Positions 24,815 through 34,262 of a stretch of DNA of 64,000 nucleotides are shown here, in pieces. This stretch comes from Rhodothermus profundi (lineage in GTDB: Bacteria; Bacteroidota; Rhodothermia; Rhodothermales; Rhodothermaceae). The translations under genes were made by a program, and so were the position numbers. The DNA lies in assembly GCF_900142415.1 (NCBI RefSeq), contig NZ_FRAU01000003.1, positions 126,307-190,306 of the forward strand. The letters are read 5' to 3'. The notes under the pieces were generated by a model. That model saw only the letters and a list, made by a program, of their open reading frames with translations. It was not told the DNA's origin and searched no databases. Within the stretch, counting starts at the first letter, position 1; each line of letters opens with the position of its first letter.

Positions 24815-25605
24815 AACGCTGGCCGCCGATCCGCAAACAGATCGTTGTGCGGAGTAATGCGACGGGTACGAGCCTCTCGGGGGTCAATCGTAGCAAGGCC
24901 TACCTGGTCTCCTTCCGCCGGCGCCTCCTGAAGTACCCGGCCTGCAGGGTCGCAGATCAGACTGCGCCCGATAAAACGGAGCGTCTCCCGTCCATTGGAC
25001 TCCATGCCATAGCGGTTGGCTGTAATAGTAAACACATGGTTTTCAAGGGCACGGATGGGCATAGCCCGGGGACAATCCGGGCGCACCAGGTTGGCCGGGT
25101 GCGCAATCACATCAGCTCCTTGCAATGCCAGCGTACGGGCCGCCTCCGGAAAGTACCAGTCATAGCAGATCATAACTCCCAGCCGATAAGTCTGACCGCT
25201 TCGGTCGGCTACGTCAAAAACCGGAAATCCCAGATCCCCGGGACTGAAATGCAGCTTCTCCTCGTAAAAAAGGTGTATCTTACGATAGCGCCCGATTAGA
25301 CCGTCGGGACCTACAACAACGGCACTGTTGAAAAGCTGCGTGCCGCTGCGTTCCGGAAGGCCACCCACGAGTACCGCTCCCGTCTTTCGGCTCCACGCAA
25401 ACATCCACTGCGTGGTAGGTCCGTCCGGTACAGGTTCAGCAATTGCTTCCAGGTCTGCAATGGATTTGAAGAAGTAACCACTGGCAAAGAGCTCAGGTAG
25501 TACAATCAGATCCGCCTCCACACCTTCAAGAAGCGCTTCAACCCGCTTCAGGTTGCGCGTTCGCTCAAGGTAGGCTGGATTGTACTGCAGGTAAGCGACC
25601 TGCAT
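24799..25605 (-). CDS. Carbon-nitrogen hydrolase (nitrilase superfamily)
   Basis: A 268-residue protein with the nitrilase-superfamily Glu-Lys-Cys triad: Glu in VLPELFASGY, Lys in GRYRKIHLF, Cys in GVMICYDWYFPE. The family hydrolyses amides, carbamoyl groups or nitriles; this branch resembles omega-amidase and carbamoylputrescine-amidase-type enzymes, but the substrate cannot be set from sequence. It overlaps the end of purC by 16 bases tail to tail and lies just beyond moaE on the same strand (six-base gap), so it is probably in the same transcript as moaD-moaE. Confidence 0.88.
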   Translation of the reverse strand: MQVAYLQYNPAYLERTRNLKRVEALLEGVEADLIVLPELFASGYFFKSIADLEAIAEPVPDGPTTQWMFAWSRKTGAVLVGGLPERSGTQLFNSAVVVGPDGLIGRYRKIHLFYEEKLHFSPGDLGFPVFDVADRSGQTYRLGVMICYDWYFPEAARTLALQGADVIAHPANLVRPDCPRAMPIRALENHVFTITANRYGMESNGRETLRFIGRSLICDPAGRVLQEAPAEGDQVGLATIDPREARTRRITPHNDLFADRRPAFYRLS

Positions 25606-25611
25606 GAGGCG

Positions 25612-26067
25612 TTACCGACGTTTAGCTTCGGGAATGCCTTCCTCAACCCAGATGTTCTGTCCATCCGAAAGGGTCTCACGTTTCCAGATAGGCACCTGGC
25701 GCTTAAGCGTGTCAATCAGAAAGCGGCAGGCGGCGAAGGCTTCGGCGCGGTGCGGGGTGGCCACGCCAACCAGTACGCTGATCTCGCAGACCGGCACTTC
25801 GTCCAGGCGGTGCCAGAGGCAGAGCCGACAAACAGGCCACTGGCGGCAGGCTTCGTCTGCCAGTCGCCTCATTTCGCCTAAGGCCATCGCTTCGTAGGCC
25901 TCATAGAAGAGCGAAAGCGTCTCGCGCTGATCGGTCCATCGGCGCGTCGTGCCCAGAAACAGAGACAGACCACCTGCCTCTGGTACTTGCAGAAACGATA
26001 CCGCTTCCGCTATAGGAAGCGGCTCATGAAGCAGACGAAGCCATACGGTGGATGACCGGTATTCCAT
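25612..26067 (-). CDS. moaE: Molybdopterin synthase catalytic subunit MoaE
   Basis: A 151-residue MoaE. The family core is clear: LFLGTTRRWTD near the N terminus, HRLDEVPVCEISVLVGV and PHRAEAFAACRFLIDTLKRQ, then VPIWKRE. It transfers two sulphurs from MoaD thiocarboxylate onto precursor Z to make molybdopterin. moaD is immediately upstream on the same strand. The usual HRxG is HRLD here, a small deviation seen in other members. No other moa gene is in the window. Confidence 0.92.
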   Translation of the reverse strand: MEYRSSTVWLRLLHEPLPIAEAVSFLQVPEAGGLSLFLGTTRRWTDQRETLSLFYEAYEAMALGEMRRLADEACRQWPVCRLCLWHRLDEVPVCEISVLVGVATPHRAEAFAACRFLIDTLKRQVPIWKRETLSDGQNIWVEEGIPEAKRR

Positions 26068-26093
26068 AGGAACGGGTTGTGTTCAGTTGCAGG

Positions 26094-26357
26094 TTAGCCA
26101 CCACTCACGGGCGTGATCAGTGCAATTTCGTCTCCTTCATGCAGTTCGACCGACTCAGGCACGTACTCCCGATTGACAGCCAGCCGCAGAACCGACCGGT
26201 AGGTAGCAATTTCCGGGTATTGCTCGGCCAGGTAGTCCAGCAATCGGGTGCCAGTAGCGGGCAGGGGGATGGATACGCACAGCTCATGTTGCCCCAGACG
26301 CTCGCGGAGCACGCTGAAAAGTAACACCCGAAGCTGAATGTGAGCCCCCTGCTGCAT
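26094..26357 (-). CDS. moaD: Molybdopterin synthase sulphur carrier subunit MoaD
   Basis: An 87-residue ubiquitin-like protein starting at the ATG at 26357, ending in the required Gly-Gly (LITPVSGG). The longer frame upstream lies within the permease gene and is rejected. The core pattern (LRVLLFSVLRERLG, LAVNREYVPESVELHEGDEIAL) matches MoaD/ThiS proteins. The C-terminal glycine is adenylated and thiocarboxylated, then donates sulphur with MoaE. It starts 14 bases after the permease stop, an unusual junction between envelope and cofactor genes. Confidence 0.88.
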   Translation of the reverse strand: MQQGAHIQLRVLLFSVLRERLGQHELCVSIPLPATGTRLLDYLAEQYPEIATYRSVLRLAVNREYVPESVELHEGDEIALITPVSGG

Positions 26358-26371
26358 AAGCCCTGTATGTA

Positions 26372-27616
26372 TCAATGAAAGCGGATAACCTGGATTGGAT
26401 TCATGCGGGCAGCAATGCGGGCGGGCACAAAGGAAGCTAGCCCACATAATAAAATAGTAACGAAAGCAACCAGGATGAAGTCAACTGCATGGAGAGCAAC
26501 AGGCGCTGTGCGCATGTAGTAGGCCTCAGCCGGCAATGGGATAATCCCCAACTGTTGTTGCAGCAGCGCTAGGCCCAGGGCTAGTAGCTCACCGAGCAGG
26601 GTACCGATCGTTCCGGTCAGCAGCCCCAGTATCAGGTATAGCCGTTGCAGCCGCTGCTGAGAAGCACCCATGCTTGCTAAAATGCCGATCTCTCGGGTTT
26701 TTTCGAGAACCACCATCAAGAGCATGGCTAACATGTTAAAGGCGGCTACAATCACGATAATACTGATAACCAGCGGAATGATGCTTTCCTGAAGCCGCAC
26801 CCAGGCAAACAGATTGCGAAAGACCTCATAGATGGTGCGGGCAATGACCGGAAGTCCAAAATACTCTTCAATCTGGCGCGCAATGTGCGATGCCTCCTGA
26901 ACATCCTGAAGCGTGAGATCAAAGCGTGTGACTTCATCTGGTCCGTACGCCAGCAGGGCGCGCGCCGCCTCAAGGGAGGTAAAGACGTAAAGGTGGTCAA
27001 AATCGGCCAGCAGCGTTTCATACAAACCTGCAATATAGAACTGTCTGACGCGCACGCGAGGCCGCGTGCCGGTTGGAAGATGGCGCATAGAGAAAAGGGT
27101 GACCAGGTGGCCCGGACGCAGACCAAGTTGTTCTGCAAGCTGGCGTCCAATGATGAGCCCGGGGCGTCCAAGACTGTCCGGGGCAAAGGAGGCTGTCCCG
27201 GCCACCAGATGCTGCTGCAGGTAGGCAGGAAGAGTGGGACTTCCCCAGAGGGCTACACCGTCTACTTCCCGACGACTACGCCGAATCAGGACAAATTCTT
27301 GAATGACTGGCCGAACGGTGCGCACCCCCGGCATGCGCTGCAGAACAGCTTCCATCCAGGAAGCTTCTGCCAGCGGGGCGTCGCGTAAGTTCTCAACCTG
27401 AACATGTGCGCCGAACCCTGTAAGTTTGGCTTCAATCTCCTGGCTAAAACCATGTACAATGGAAAGCGCTAGCAGCAACGCTGCTACGCCAACGGTTACT
27501 CCGCCAATGGCAATGTATGTGATAAAGCGGAGGAACCGACGTCCTTCTTCCCGGCCCTGGGCGCCTCGAAGGTAGCGAAGCGCGATAAAAAGTTCGAAGT
27601 ACAGATGGCGGAGCAC
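26372..27616 (-). CDS. LolC/LolE-type ABC transporter permease
   Basis: A 414-residue MacB/FtsX-type permease. It has an N-terminal helix (GGVTVGVAALLLALSIVHGF), a large extracytoplasmic domain (about 50-270) and three C-terminal helices with the typical MLLMVVLEKTREIGILASMG motif. This architecture is shared by lipoprotein-releasing LolC/E and related export permeases; a LolD ATPase is not in the window. Many lipoproteins are encoded nearby, so lipoprotein sorting is plausible. It is divergent from the cytidine deaminase gene with a 57-base gap. Confidence 0.85.
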   Translation of the reverse strand: MLRHLYFELFIALRYLRGAQGREEGRRFLRFITYIAIGGVTVGVAALLLALSIVHGFSQEIEAKLTGFGAHVQVENLRDAPLAEASWMEAVLQRMPGVRTVRPVIQEFVLIRRSRREVDGVALWGSPTLPAYLQQHLVAGTASFAPDSLGRPGLIIGRQLAEQLGLRPGHLVTLFSMRHLPTGTRPRVRVRQFYIAGLYETLLADFDHLYVFTSLEAARALLAYGPDEVTRFDLTLQDVQEASHIARQIEEYFGLPVIARTIYEVFRNLFAWVRLQESIIPLVISIIVIVAAFNMLAMLLMVVLEKTREIGILASMGASQQRLQRLYLILGLLTGTIGTLLGELLALGLALLQQQLGIIPLPAEAYYMRTAPVALHAVDFILVAFVTILLCGLASFVPARIAARMNPIQVIRFH

Positions 27617-27673
27617 AGCTTTTTCTAGACGATAGACGGACCTCCGTTCGAAACTTATGCACGCGCTTGGGAT

Positions 27674-28483
27674 ATGTCCCGTGCTTTACAAATGATCCAT
27701 GAGGGTCCTGTGGCTGTCTCGGCTATACTACAGCAACTGCGGACGCTGGTTCGCGAAGTAAAAAGCCGCGCCTATGTTCCCTACTCGGGGCGTCCCGCCG
27801 CGGTGGTCCTGTTGCTTTCGGACGGTGCCTGGATCCCAGGTGTTCGCGTTGAGAGCGCCTCGTTTTCCCTGACAATCCCGCCGTTGCAGAATGCGTGGAC
27901 GACAGCGGTTGCACTGGGACGCCGGGACATAGTGGCGGCTGCATTTTCGGAGCCTGTGGACGTGTCCTCTCGTGCCTTTTTAGAGGAATTGGGAATCCTG
28001 CCAGAAGTGGAATGTGCAGATCTCCTTACAGCTTCGCCTGAAGCATTGCCAGGATTGCGCGAACCATTGACGCCTTTCTGGAACGGACAATTGACCCTGC
28101 AGCAGGGTATTCCGGTTGCGCGTCAGGTGGCCAGGCGCGCCTGGGCGCCGCATTCTGATTTTCCGGTAGGTTGCCTGCTGCAGTTGAAAGATGGGCGGTG
28201 CATCCCTGGAGTTAATGTCGAGCATCCTGACTGGACGCGGACGCTCTGTGCCGAGCGTAACGCGCTTGGGACGGCATTAAGCTATGGAATTACTCCGGCT
28301 GCATGGCAGGCGCTTTTTCTATCCTGCCTAAAGGATACGCAGGGAACACCCTGTGGAGCCTGTCGGCAGCTACTGGCTGAGCACCGGCCGGATTTGCCTG
28401 TGTGGATGGATCGTGGTCTGGAGAATCCTCCGCAGATCTTGAGGGTTGATGCTATGTTGCCGGGTTTTTTTGTGTTGCAATAA
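27674..28483 (+). CDS. cdd: Tandem-domain cytidine deaminase with degenerate N-terminal half
   Basis: A 269-residue protein made of two cytidine-deaminase folds. The C-terminal half is catalytic: Cys192-Ala-Glu194 in LCAERNALGTAL and PCGAC at 226-230 give the zinc ligands and proton-shuttling Glu. The N-terminal half (about 15-90) keeps the YVPYSG start and strand pattern, but the equivalent site reads IPPLQNAW, so zinc ligands are lost. It deaminates cytidine or deoxycytidine to uridine in pyrimidine salvage. In the dimeric Escherichia coli enzyme the catalytic domain is N-terminal and the broken copy C-terminal; the order here is the reverse. Confidence 0.85.
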   Translation: MSRALQMIHEGPVAVSAILQQLRTLVREVKSRAYVPYSGRPAAVVLLLSDGAWIPGVRVESASFSLTIPPLQNAWTTAVALGRRDIVAAAFSEPVDVSSRAFLEELGILPEVECADLLTASPEALPGLREPLTPFWNGQLTLQQGIPVARQVARRAWAPHSDFPVGCLLQLKDGRCIPGVNVEHPDWTRTLCAERNALGTALSYGITPAAWQALFLSCLKDTQGTPCGACRQLLAEHRPDLPVWMDRGLENPPQILRVDAMLPGFFVLQ

Positions 28484-28495
28484 CAGAAATTGCCC

Positions 28496-30643
28496 ATGCT
28501 CCAGCTCGCCTGGCCCCTCTTTGTCTATGTACTTCTGCTCGGCCTGACAGGGGCTTTTGCTGCCTGGATCTATCGGCGCACATCGCATCTCAACCGGAAC
28601 CAGCGCCTGATACTGACCCTGCTCCGCAGCAGCGCGCTGGGCCTGCTGCTTACCCTGATGGCTGACCCGTTACTGATCCGTACCATTTACCGGCAGATCC
28701 GTCCCGAAATAGTCGTGTTGATTGATGACAGCGCCAGTCTACCGCTGGCCGCGCGCGATAGCAGCCGCCACCTGGCGCAGCGTCTGCAACGCGCCCTCCC
28801 CTGGCACGCTTTGCAAACAGCCCAACTGCATCTCTATGGCTTCGGTGCAACACTGCGCCCACTACCTGACGATCCACAACAACTGGCCGATTCGCTTCGG
28901 TTTCGCCAGACGCGCACCAATGTACATCAGGCAATCCTGGAAGCTTACCAACGACACCCCCGGCTACAGGCTGTGGTGCTGATCTCAGATGGACAGTTCA
29001 ACACAGGTCCCTCCCCCCTTTATGAGGCAGAACAACTTGGAATCCCTGTTTTCACGATTGCTGTAGGCGATACGACGCGCCCCCGGGATGTCTGGATCGA
29101 CCGGATCGAGACCAATACCCTCGCGTATGTACGCACCCGTCTACCTGTTGCTGTGCACCTGCAAGCGCGTGGCTTCGCCCAGACAGAAATAACCCTGGTC
29201 CTTGAAGTGAACGGACAAGAAGTTGCGCGTCGAAAACATGTGCTTACTGCACCGGAAGAACAGGCGACCATTTCGTTTACCTATGAACCTGACCAGCCAG
29301 GTTTGCATCATATAGCGGTTCGTGTTGATCCTGTTGAGGGAGAATTTTCAGAGAGCAATAACGGAGAAAGCGTCATTGTACGCGTTCTAGAACGGCGCCG
29401 ACGTCTCTTACTGCTCGGCGCCGCACCAGAACCTGACCTTGCCAATCTGCAACGATTACTTACCCAGAATGCCGACCTGGAGGTAACCACCCGGGTGCAA
29501 CGCGACGCCCGACGCTTTTACGGCGGGCCCTTGCCCGACACATTGGACACTTTTGATCTGATCATCCTCGCAGGTTATCCTGGACGCGAAGCCGATGCGT
29601 CCACGCTAAGGCGTCTTGCAACAGCGCTCAAGCACGTGCCCGTTCTATTTCTGCTAAGCCCTCGCACAGATCTGCGTCGCCTGTCTGTCTTATCCGACGC
29701 GCTACCAGCACGCCCAGAGCAGATCCTGCCTGGATACATGACCGTTGTCTTTCAACTACAGCCAGCAGCACGGACCCACGCGATCTTTGACCTGCCTAAC
29801 GGAATTCCTGCGACCCTTGGCCAACTTCCCCCCTTGCGAACCACCCCATCCAGGTGGATGGTAGCGCCAGACGCCCGTCTGCTGGCTACCGGGCATTCTT
29901 TGGAATCAGTAGATGGTGTCCCACCTGTTCCCCTCCTCCTTGTACAGGAACGCAGCGGGCATCGCCGCGCTATGCTGCTGGGAAGCGGAACCTGGCGCTG
30001 GAGTAACCTGCCGGCATCCTTTGATGAGCTGCGCATCTTCTGGGAAACCCTCCTGGATCATTTAATTCAGTGGCTGACAGCACCTACCGAAAAGCAGTAC
30101 GTACGCGTCCGGCCAGCACGCGAAGCATTTGGCGAAGATGAGCCCGTGCGCCTCATGGGCGAGGTCTACGATGAGCGGCTGGCTCCTGTTGACAACGCAA
30201 CGGTGACCGTCGACGTATGGGATGCTGACAGCACGCGCTATCCGTTTCGGATGGAGCCGGTCGGAAACGGTCGCTACCGCCTGGAAATCGATAACCTGGG
30301 ACAGGGACTGTATCGATACCGTGCCGAAGCCTATCGAAATGCAGAACGCATTGGGGCTGACAGCGGATTTTTTTCCATTGGTGCTGCCACCCAGGAATTC
30401 AAAATGCCATGGGCTGACTGGAATCTGTTGCACCAGCTCTCCCAGCGCACGGGCGGCCAGTTTTTTACGCTGGCAGAAGCCACTGAGCTGACGGCTGCGC
30501 TACAACGCACCGGCCTGCTTACGCCAGCGAAAAAGCCTGTGCGGGCAGAATGGCGCCTGCGGTTGACCTGGCCTCCTTTGCTTTTGCTGATTGTACTCCT
30601 GACGGCTGAGTGGATTTTACGCAAGCGATTTGGACTGGTGTAA
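28496..30643 (+). CDS. Membrane-anchored VWA-domain protein
   Basis: About 715 residues. Two N-terminal transmembrane helices (about 5-28 and 42-60) are followed by a von Willebrand A domain with the MIDAS signature DDSAS near residue 77 and VVLISDGQFN. Then come a CARDB-like adhesion segment, a glutamine-amidotransferase-like region (about 300-500), an Ig-like domain and a C-terminal helix (LLLLIVLLTAEWIL). This layout occurs in Bacteroidota membrane proteins related to Bat proteins; function is unproved. An in-frame TTG lies six bases upstream, but I prefer this ATG. It starts shortly after the deaminase stop. Confidence 0.78.
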   Translation: MLQLAWPLFVYVLLLGLTGAFAAWIYRRTSHLNRNQRLILTLLRSSALGLLLTLMADPLLIRTIYRQIRPEIVVLIDDSASLPLAARDSSRHLAQRLQRALPWHALQTAQLHLYGFGATLRPLPDDPQQLADSLRFRQTRTNVHQAILEAYQRHPRLQAVVLISDGQFNTGPSPLYEAEQLGIPVFTIAVGDTTRPRDVWIDRIETNTLAYVRTRLPVAVHLQARGFAQTEITLVLEVNGQEVARRKHVLTAPEEQATISFTYEPDQPGLHHIAVRVDPVEGEFSESNNGESVIVRVLERRRRLLLLGAAPEPDLANLQRLLTQNADLEVTTRVQRDARRFYGGPLPDTLDTFDLIILAGYPGREADASTLRRLATALKHVPVLFLLSPRTDLRRLSVLSDALPARPEQILPGYMTVVFQLQPAARTHAIFDLPNGIPATLGQLPPLRTTPSRWMVAPDARLLATGHSLESVDGVPPVPLLLVQERSGHRRAMLLGSGTWRWSNLPASFDELRIFWETLLDHLIQWLTAPTEKQYVRVRPAREAFGEDEPVRLMGEVYDERLAPVDNATVTVDVWDADSTRYPFRMEPVGNGRYRLEIDNLGQGLYRYRAEAYRNAERIGADSGFFSIGAATQEFKMPWADWNLLHQLSQRTGGQFFTLAEATELTAALQRTGLLTPAKKPVRAEWRLRLTWPPLLLLIVLLTAEWILRKRFGLV

Positions 30644-30743
30644 ACTGATGCCGTTGCGCTCGCACGCCCGCGCCAACTGCCTGGTGTTCATGACATATCC
30701 CGTTGTTATCTAAAGCGCAAATTGCAATAACGGACTTATCACC

Positions 30744-33647
30744 ATGTACCGCTTCCTCTGGATCCTGCTCCTTCCTCTTCCCGTACAGGCCCAGTTTTTT
30801 GAAGCGTTCAGCGACGGTAACTTCACCGAAAACCCTCCCTGGTACGGGACCCTCGCCCATTGGACCATCGACACGCTTAATGGGAATCCCCGACTCCGCA
30901 CCAATGGCCGTCCCCGACCTGACACGCTCTTCCTGACCACTCCTTCTGCGGTCTCCTGGGGCCTCTGGCAACTCACGCTCAGCTATGAGCAGGTCAACCT
31001 GAGCAACTTCAACGGCGTGCGCATCTACCTGCTGGCTGACACAGCCGATCTGCGCGCTCCGGTCCATGGCTATTTCCTCCAGCTTGGAACCAATAACCGC
31101 GACGAGGTACGCCTTTATCGCCAGGATGGAAATCCGGCTACCCGACGCATTCTGCTCGGACGTAGTGCTCCTGTGCTGACTGCGCCCACCCAGACGTTGA
31201 CGTTAAAAGTTTTACGCACCGAAACCGGCCACTGGAGCGTCTTTTTGAACGGTCGCCTCCTGTTTGAAGCTACTGACGCGACGTACTGGCGCAGCCGCTA
31301 CTTCGGGCTCTGGGTAAAACACACGGCTGCCACTGCCCGCAGCTATGCGTTTGACAACCTGATGGCTGCCGGTGAAACCGAGCGCATCGATCTTATTCGC
31401 CCTCGGGTTACCCGTGCTTTCTATCGCCAACAACTGCGCGCTTTCGTTGTAGCTTTCTCTGAACCTATCGACACGACGCGAATCCCCTCCAATGCCTTCT
31501 ACGTAACCGCCTCCTCGTTTGCTGGATTCCCCCAACGAATCCAGTGGACCGCGTCCGGCCAGACCGTCCACCTGCACTACCACCGCGTGCCTCCTTCTGA
31601 TACGTATCAGCTTTCCGTTCAGGGGCTGCAAGACCTGGCCGGTAATGCCCTGCGCGACACGGTCGTGACGCTCGCTGTCACAACAGACACCCTGCCTCCT
31701 CGGCTGCTTGATCTGTATCCCGTGGATAGCCGTCGGATCGGCCTGCGTTTCAACGAACCGGTGAATGGCTGCAATTCGACTGCCTATAGCCTCCTGGAAG
31801 GTCCTGCCGTGCTGCAGGTACTGGACTGCCCCGCTCCTCCCCGCCCTGACTTTACGCTGCTGCTGACGGCGCCCATGATTCCTCAGACTACTTACGTCCT
31901 TCGCGTCGAGGCCTTGACCGACACGGTAGGCAACCCTATGCAACCGGTGCAGCGTGCGCTGGCATTTCCCGGCGATCCCGGCCCCATTAGCGCCGGCGAC
32001 CTTATTATCAATGAAGTACTCTATGCCCCTGCGCAGCCAGGCCTCGAATTTGTAGAACTGTATAACCGAGCTCCTTATGCACTGGACCTGCAGAAGGTTT
32101 TCTGGCACGACGCCCGTGGCCGCGCGCAACCCCTGGCCGATCGGGCCTTTCTTATCGCGCCCGGTGCTTATGCCGTGCTCGCCGAAGACACCACCGCCCT
32201 GCGAACCGTCTTCAGCGTAGCGGCAGTGCTCCTGCAACCTGTTTCCTGGCCTTCGCTCAACAATGACAGCGACGCTATCGTATTAAAGCGAGGCGATGGG
32301 CTGCTTCTCGATTCGCTCTGGTACCACGCAGCCATGGGTGAACCGGGACGCTCCCTGGAGCGCCGGGATCCCGACCTTCCCACCCTGCTGCTCGCCAACT
32401 GGGCGGTCAGTGCAGCTCCCCGCGGAGCTACGCCCGGACGCCAGAACAGCCGCTACGAACCTGACCAATCGCCACCGGCTGTTCGCTTTGTGGCCGTGCG
32501 CGACAGCTTAACGGTCACTGTCCTGGTTAACGAAATGCTGGATCCAACCTCTGTTCAGCCCGCTGCTTTTGAACTGGACGACGGTACCCGTCCCCTGACG
32601 GCTACCTGGATACCTGAGGTCCGGCACGTCCGTCTGCGCTTTGCGCGTCCTTTGCAGCAACAACGCCGGTTGGTTGTCCACGGGCTGCGTGACCTCAAGG
32701 GCAATCGGCTGACGGCAACCGTGCACCCGCTGGCCTATCCACCCGCCCCGGCAACCCTCCGCGTCAATGAGATACTTTACGCTCCATTGGCCGATCCGTA
32801 CGACGGCCGCCCCGATCAACCCGAGTACGTTGAGCTGATCAACACGTCATCCCGCCATCTCAACCTTGAAGGACTCTTCTGGACGGACGTGCCGAACGAA
32901 CACGGCCAGGCAGACACAGTACATCTGCCGATCCGCTGGCAGGCGCTTGCGCCAGGCAGTCTGGCCGTTGTTTTCAACGTCCCTCCTGGACGGGATCCTC
33001 AGGCATTTATGGCGGCAGCCTTCCCGAACGCACTTCGTCATCCCGGTACCATCTGGATTGCGATACCCGGACGTGGACTGGGCTTGCGCAATGACGGCGA
33101 CCTCATCCACCTGCAATACGGTTCCTTGACCCTCGACTCCGTGTACTATCGCCCTTCCTGGCATCAGGCAGGCATTCGGGAAACCACAGGGCTGGCCCTG
33201 GAGCGGTTGCTTCCAGAGGGACCTTCGAACGATTCCGCCAACTGGACCAGTAGCCCCCATCCTTCTGGGGGCACGCCGGGCCAGCCCAATGCCGCTCGCC
33301 TCCAGGACCGTCCCTCGCTTCCTGAGCGTCCAGCCTTAGAGGTTGCGCCTTCTCCTTTTTCGCCAGATGGCGACGGGATCGATGATGTCGTCACCTTTCG
33401 CTACAGGTTGCCCGCGCCCAGCGCACTGGTGCGCGTCCGCATCTTTGACAGTCAGGGCCGTCTGGTACGAACGCTGGGCCCCATGCATAGCGGTGCGCAG
33501 GGCATGTTGCTCTGGGACGGCCGCGACGATGCAGGAGCAGCGCTCCCAATCGGAATTTACGTTGTCTTGTTGGAGGCCATGGATGCCCCGAACGGCCGCA
33601 TACTGAAAAGCAAAGCTCCGGTCGTCCTGGCGCGCCCGCTTCGGTAG
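30744..33647 (+). CDS. Secreted lamin-tail-domain protein with FlgD-like C-terminal domain
   Basis: A 967-residue protein. It has a signal peptide (ending LPVQAQ), a laminin-G-like N-terminal domain (about 20-215), Ig-like BIG_5-type repeats (about 225-420 and 575-670), and two lamin tail domains marked by IINEVLYAPAQPGLEFVELY and RVNEILYAPLADPYDG. The C-terminal FlgD/FlgD-Ig-like domain has PFSPDGDGIDD and ALPIGIYVVLLEA and resembles sorting regions of exported proteins in this phylum. Lamin tail domains in bacteria are found on extracellular nucleases and adhesins; no nuclease motif is visible here. A 100-base gap separates it from the VWA gene in the same direction. Confidence 0.82.
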   Translation: MYRFLWILLLPLPVQAQFFEAFSDGNFTENPPWYGTLAHWTIDTLNGNPRLRTNGRPRPDTLFLTTPSAVSWGLWQLTLSYEQVNLSNFNGVRIYLLADTADLRAPVHGYFLQLGTNNRDEVRLYRQDGNPATRRILLGRSAPVLTAPTQTLTLKVLRTETGHWSVFLNGRLLFEATDATYWRSRYFGLWVKHTAATARSYAFDNLMAAGETERIDLIRPRVTRAFYRQQLRAFVVAFSEPIDTTRIPSNAFYVTASSFAGFPQRIQWTASGQTVHLHYHRVPPSDTYQLSVQGLQDLAGNALRDTVVTLAVTTDTLPPRLLDLYPVDSRRIGLRFNEPVNGCNSTAYSLLEGPAVLQVLDCPAPPRPDFTLLLTAPMIPQTTYVLRVEALTDTVGNPMQPVQRALAFPGDPGPISAGDLIINEVLYAPAQPGLEFVELYNRAPYALDLQKVFWHDARGRAQPLADRAFLIAPGAYAVLAEDTTALRTVFSVAAVLLQPVSWPSLNNDSDAIVLKRGDGLLLDSLWYHAAMGEPGRSLERRDPDLPTLLLANWAVSAAPRGATPGRQNSRYEPDQSPPAVRFVAVRDSLTVTVLVNEMLDPTSVQPAAFELDDGTRPLTATWIPEVRHVRLRFARPLQQQRRLVVHGLRDLKGNRLTATVHPLAYPPAPATLRVNEILYAPLADPYDGRPDQPEYVELINTSSRHLNLEGLFWTDVPNEHGQADTVHLPIRWQALAPGSLAVVFNVPPGRDPQAFMAAAFPNALRHPGTIWIAIPGRGLGLRNDGDLIHLQYGSLTLDSVYYRPSWHQAGIRETTGLALERLLPEGPSNDSANWTSSPHPSGGTPGQPNAARLQDRPSLPERPALEVAPSPFSPDGDGIDDVVTFRYRLPAPSALVRVRIFDSQGRLVRTLGPMHSGAQGMLLWDGRDDAGAALPIGIYVVLLEAMDAPNGRILKSKAPVVLARPLR

Positions 33648-33716
33648 CATGCGGAACAGCCACGCCAACGACACGTTCTCTGGGATGCATTCAGCAACCA
33701 GTGATGGCGCCAACCG

Positions 33717-34064
33717 ATGAGCAGCACGACCTTGCAAACTCCGATCCGGCTGACGCCCCGCGCTGCCCAAGAAATTCGGAAGATCATGCAGACCAAGCAG
33801 ATTCCGGAGGGGTATGCCCTGCGCGTGGGCGTTCGCGGCGGTGGTTGTTCCGGCATGAGCTATCTGCTGGGCTTTGATCGGAAGCGTGAGTACGACTTGG
33901 AATTTGAGGTTGAAGGCATTCCCATTTACATGGATCGCCGGCACGGTCTATATTTAATGGGCACAACCATCGACTATCACGACGGGCTGAACGCCCGGGG
34001 ATTTGTTTTCAATAATCCCAATGCAACCCAGACCTGCGGCTGCGGCTCAAGTTTTGCAGTTTAA
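33717..34064 (+). CDS. Iron-sulphur cluster assembly protein, IscA/ErpA family
   Basis: A 115-residue HesB/IscA-type protein with the three conserved cysteines: one in RGGGCSGMSY and two in the C-terminal CGCGSSF. The start region (PIRLTPRAAQEIRKIM) is also typical. It carries or delivers Fe-S clusters to target proteins. ErpA, IscA and SufA cannot be told apart here, and no isc or suf genes are adjacent. A strong terminator follows 26 bases after the stop. Confidence 0.93.
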   Translation: MSSTTLQTPIRLTPRAAQEIRKIMQTKQIPEGYALRVGVRGGGCSGMSYLLGFDRKREYDLEFEVEGIPIYMDRRHGLYLMGTTIDYHDGLNARGFVFNNPNATQTCGCGSSFAV

Positions 34065-34089
34065 CGCTCCTGTGCGAACTGGCTGCAGA

Positions 34090-34122
34090 CGCGGGGTAAG
34101 CCTTAGCAGCCCCGCGTTTTTT
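34090..34122 (+). terminator. Rho-independent terminator after the IscA/ErpA gene
   Basis: A perfect stem CGCGGGG (34090-34096) with CCCCGCG (34110-34116), a 13-base loop, then six T residues. It separates the Fe-S gene from clpC. Confidence 0.9.
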
Positions 34123-34174
34123 GTTAGGAACAGCAATCCACGGGTTCGGTTAACAACACAGGGTCAGCGTTGCC

Positions 34175-34243
34175 GGTTACAAGCGGCACGCTGATCGCGG
34201 TAACCAACAGCCTTGAACATGCCGAACGGCACGCAGGGCTGTT
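34175..34243 (+). promoter_or_regulatory. Structured leader upstream of clpC
   Basis: Two abutting hairpins precede clpC. The first pairs GGTTAC (34175-34180) with GTAACC (34200-34205). The second pairs AACAGCC (34206-34212) with GGCTGTT (34237-34243) and contains an inner TGCCG/CGGCA hairpin (34220-34231). The second ends 19 bases before the start codon. No CIRCE or CtsR-type operator is visible. It could be a transcript-level control element or chance folding. Confidence 0.45.
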
Positions 34244-34262
34244 TTAAAGCAATCCAGTAGTT

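Noticed and set aside
31212-32237. Minus-strand open frame of 341 codons inside the lamin-tail protein
   Set aside because: It is antisense to conserved lamin-tail repeats and shows no family pattern.
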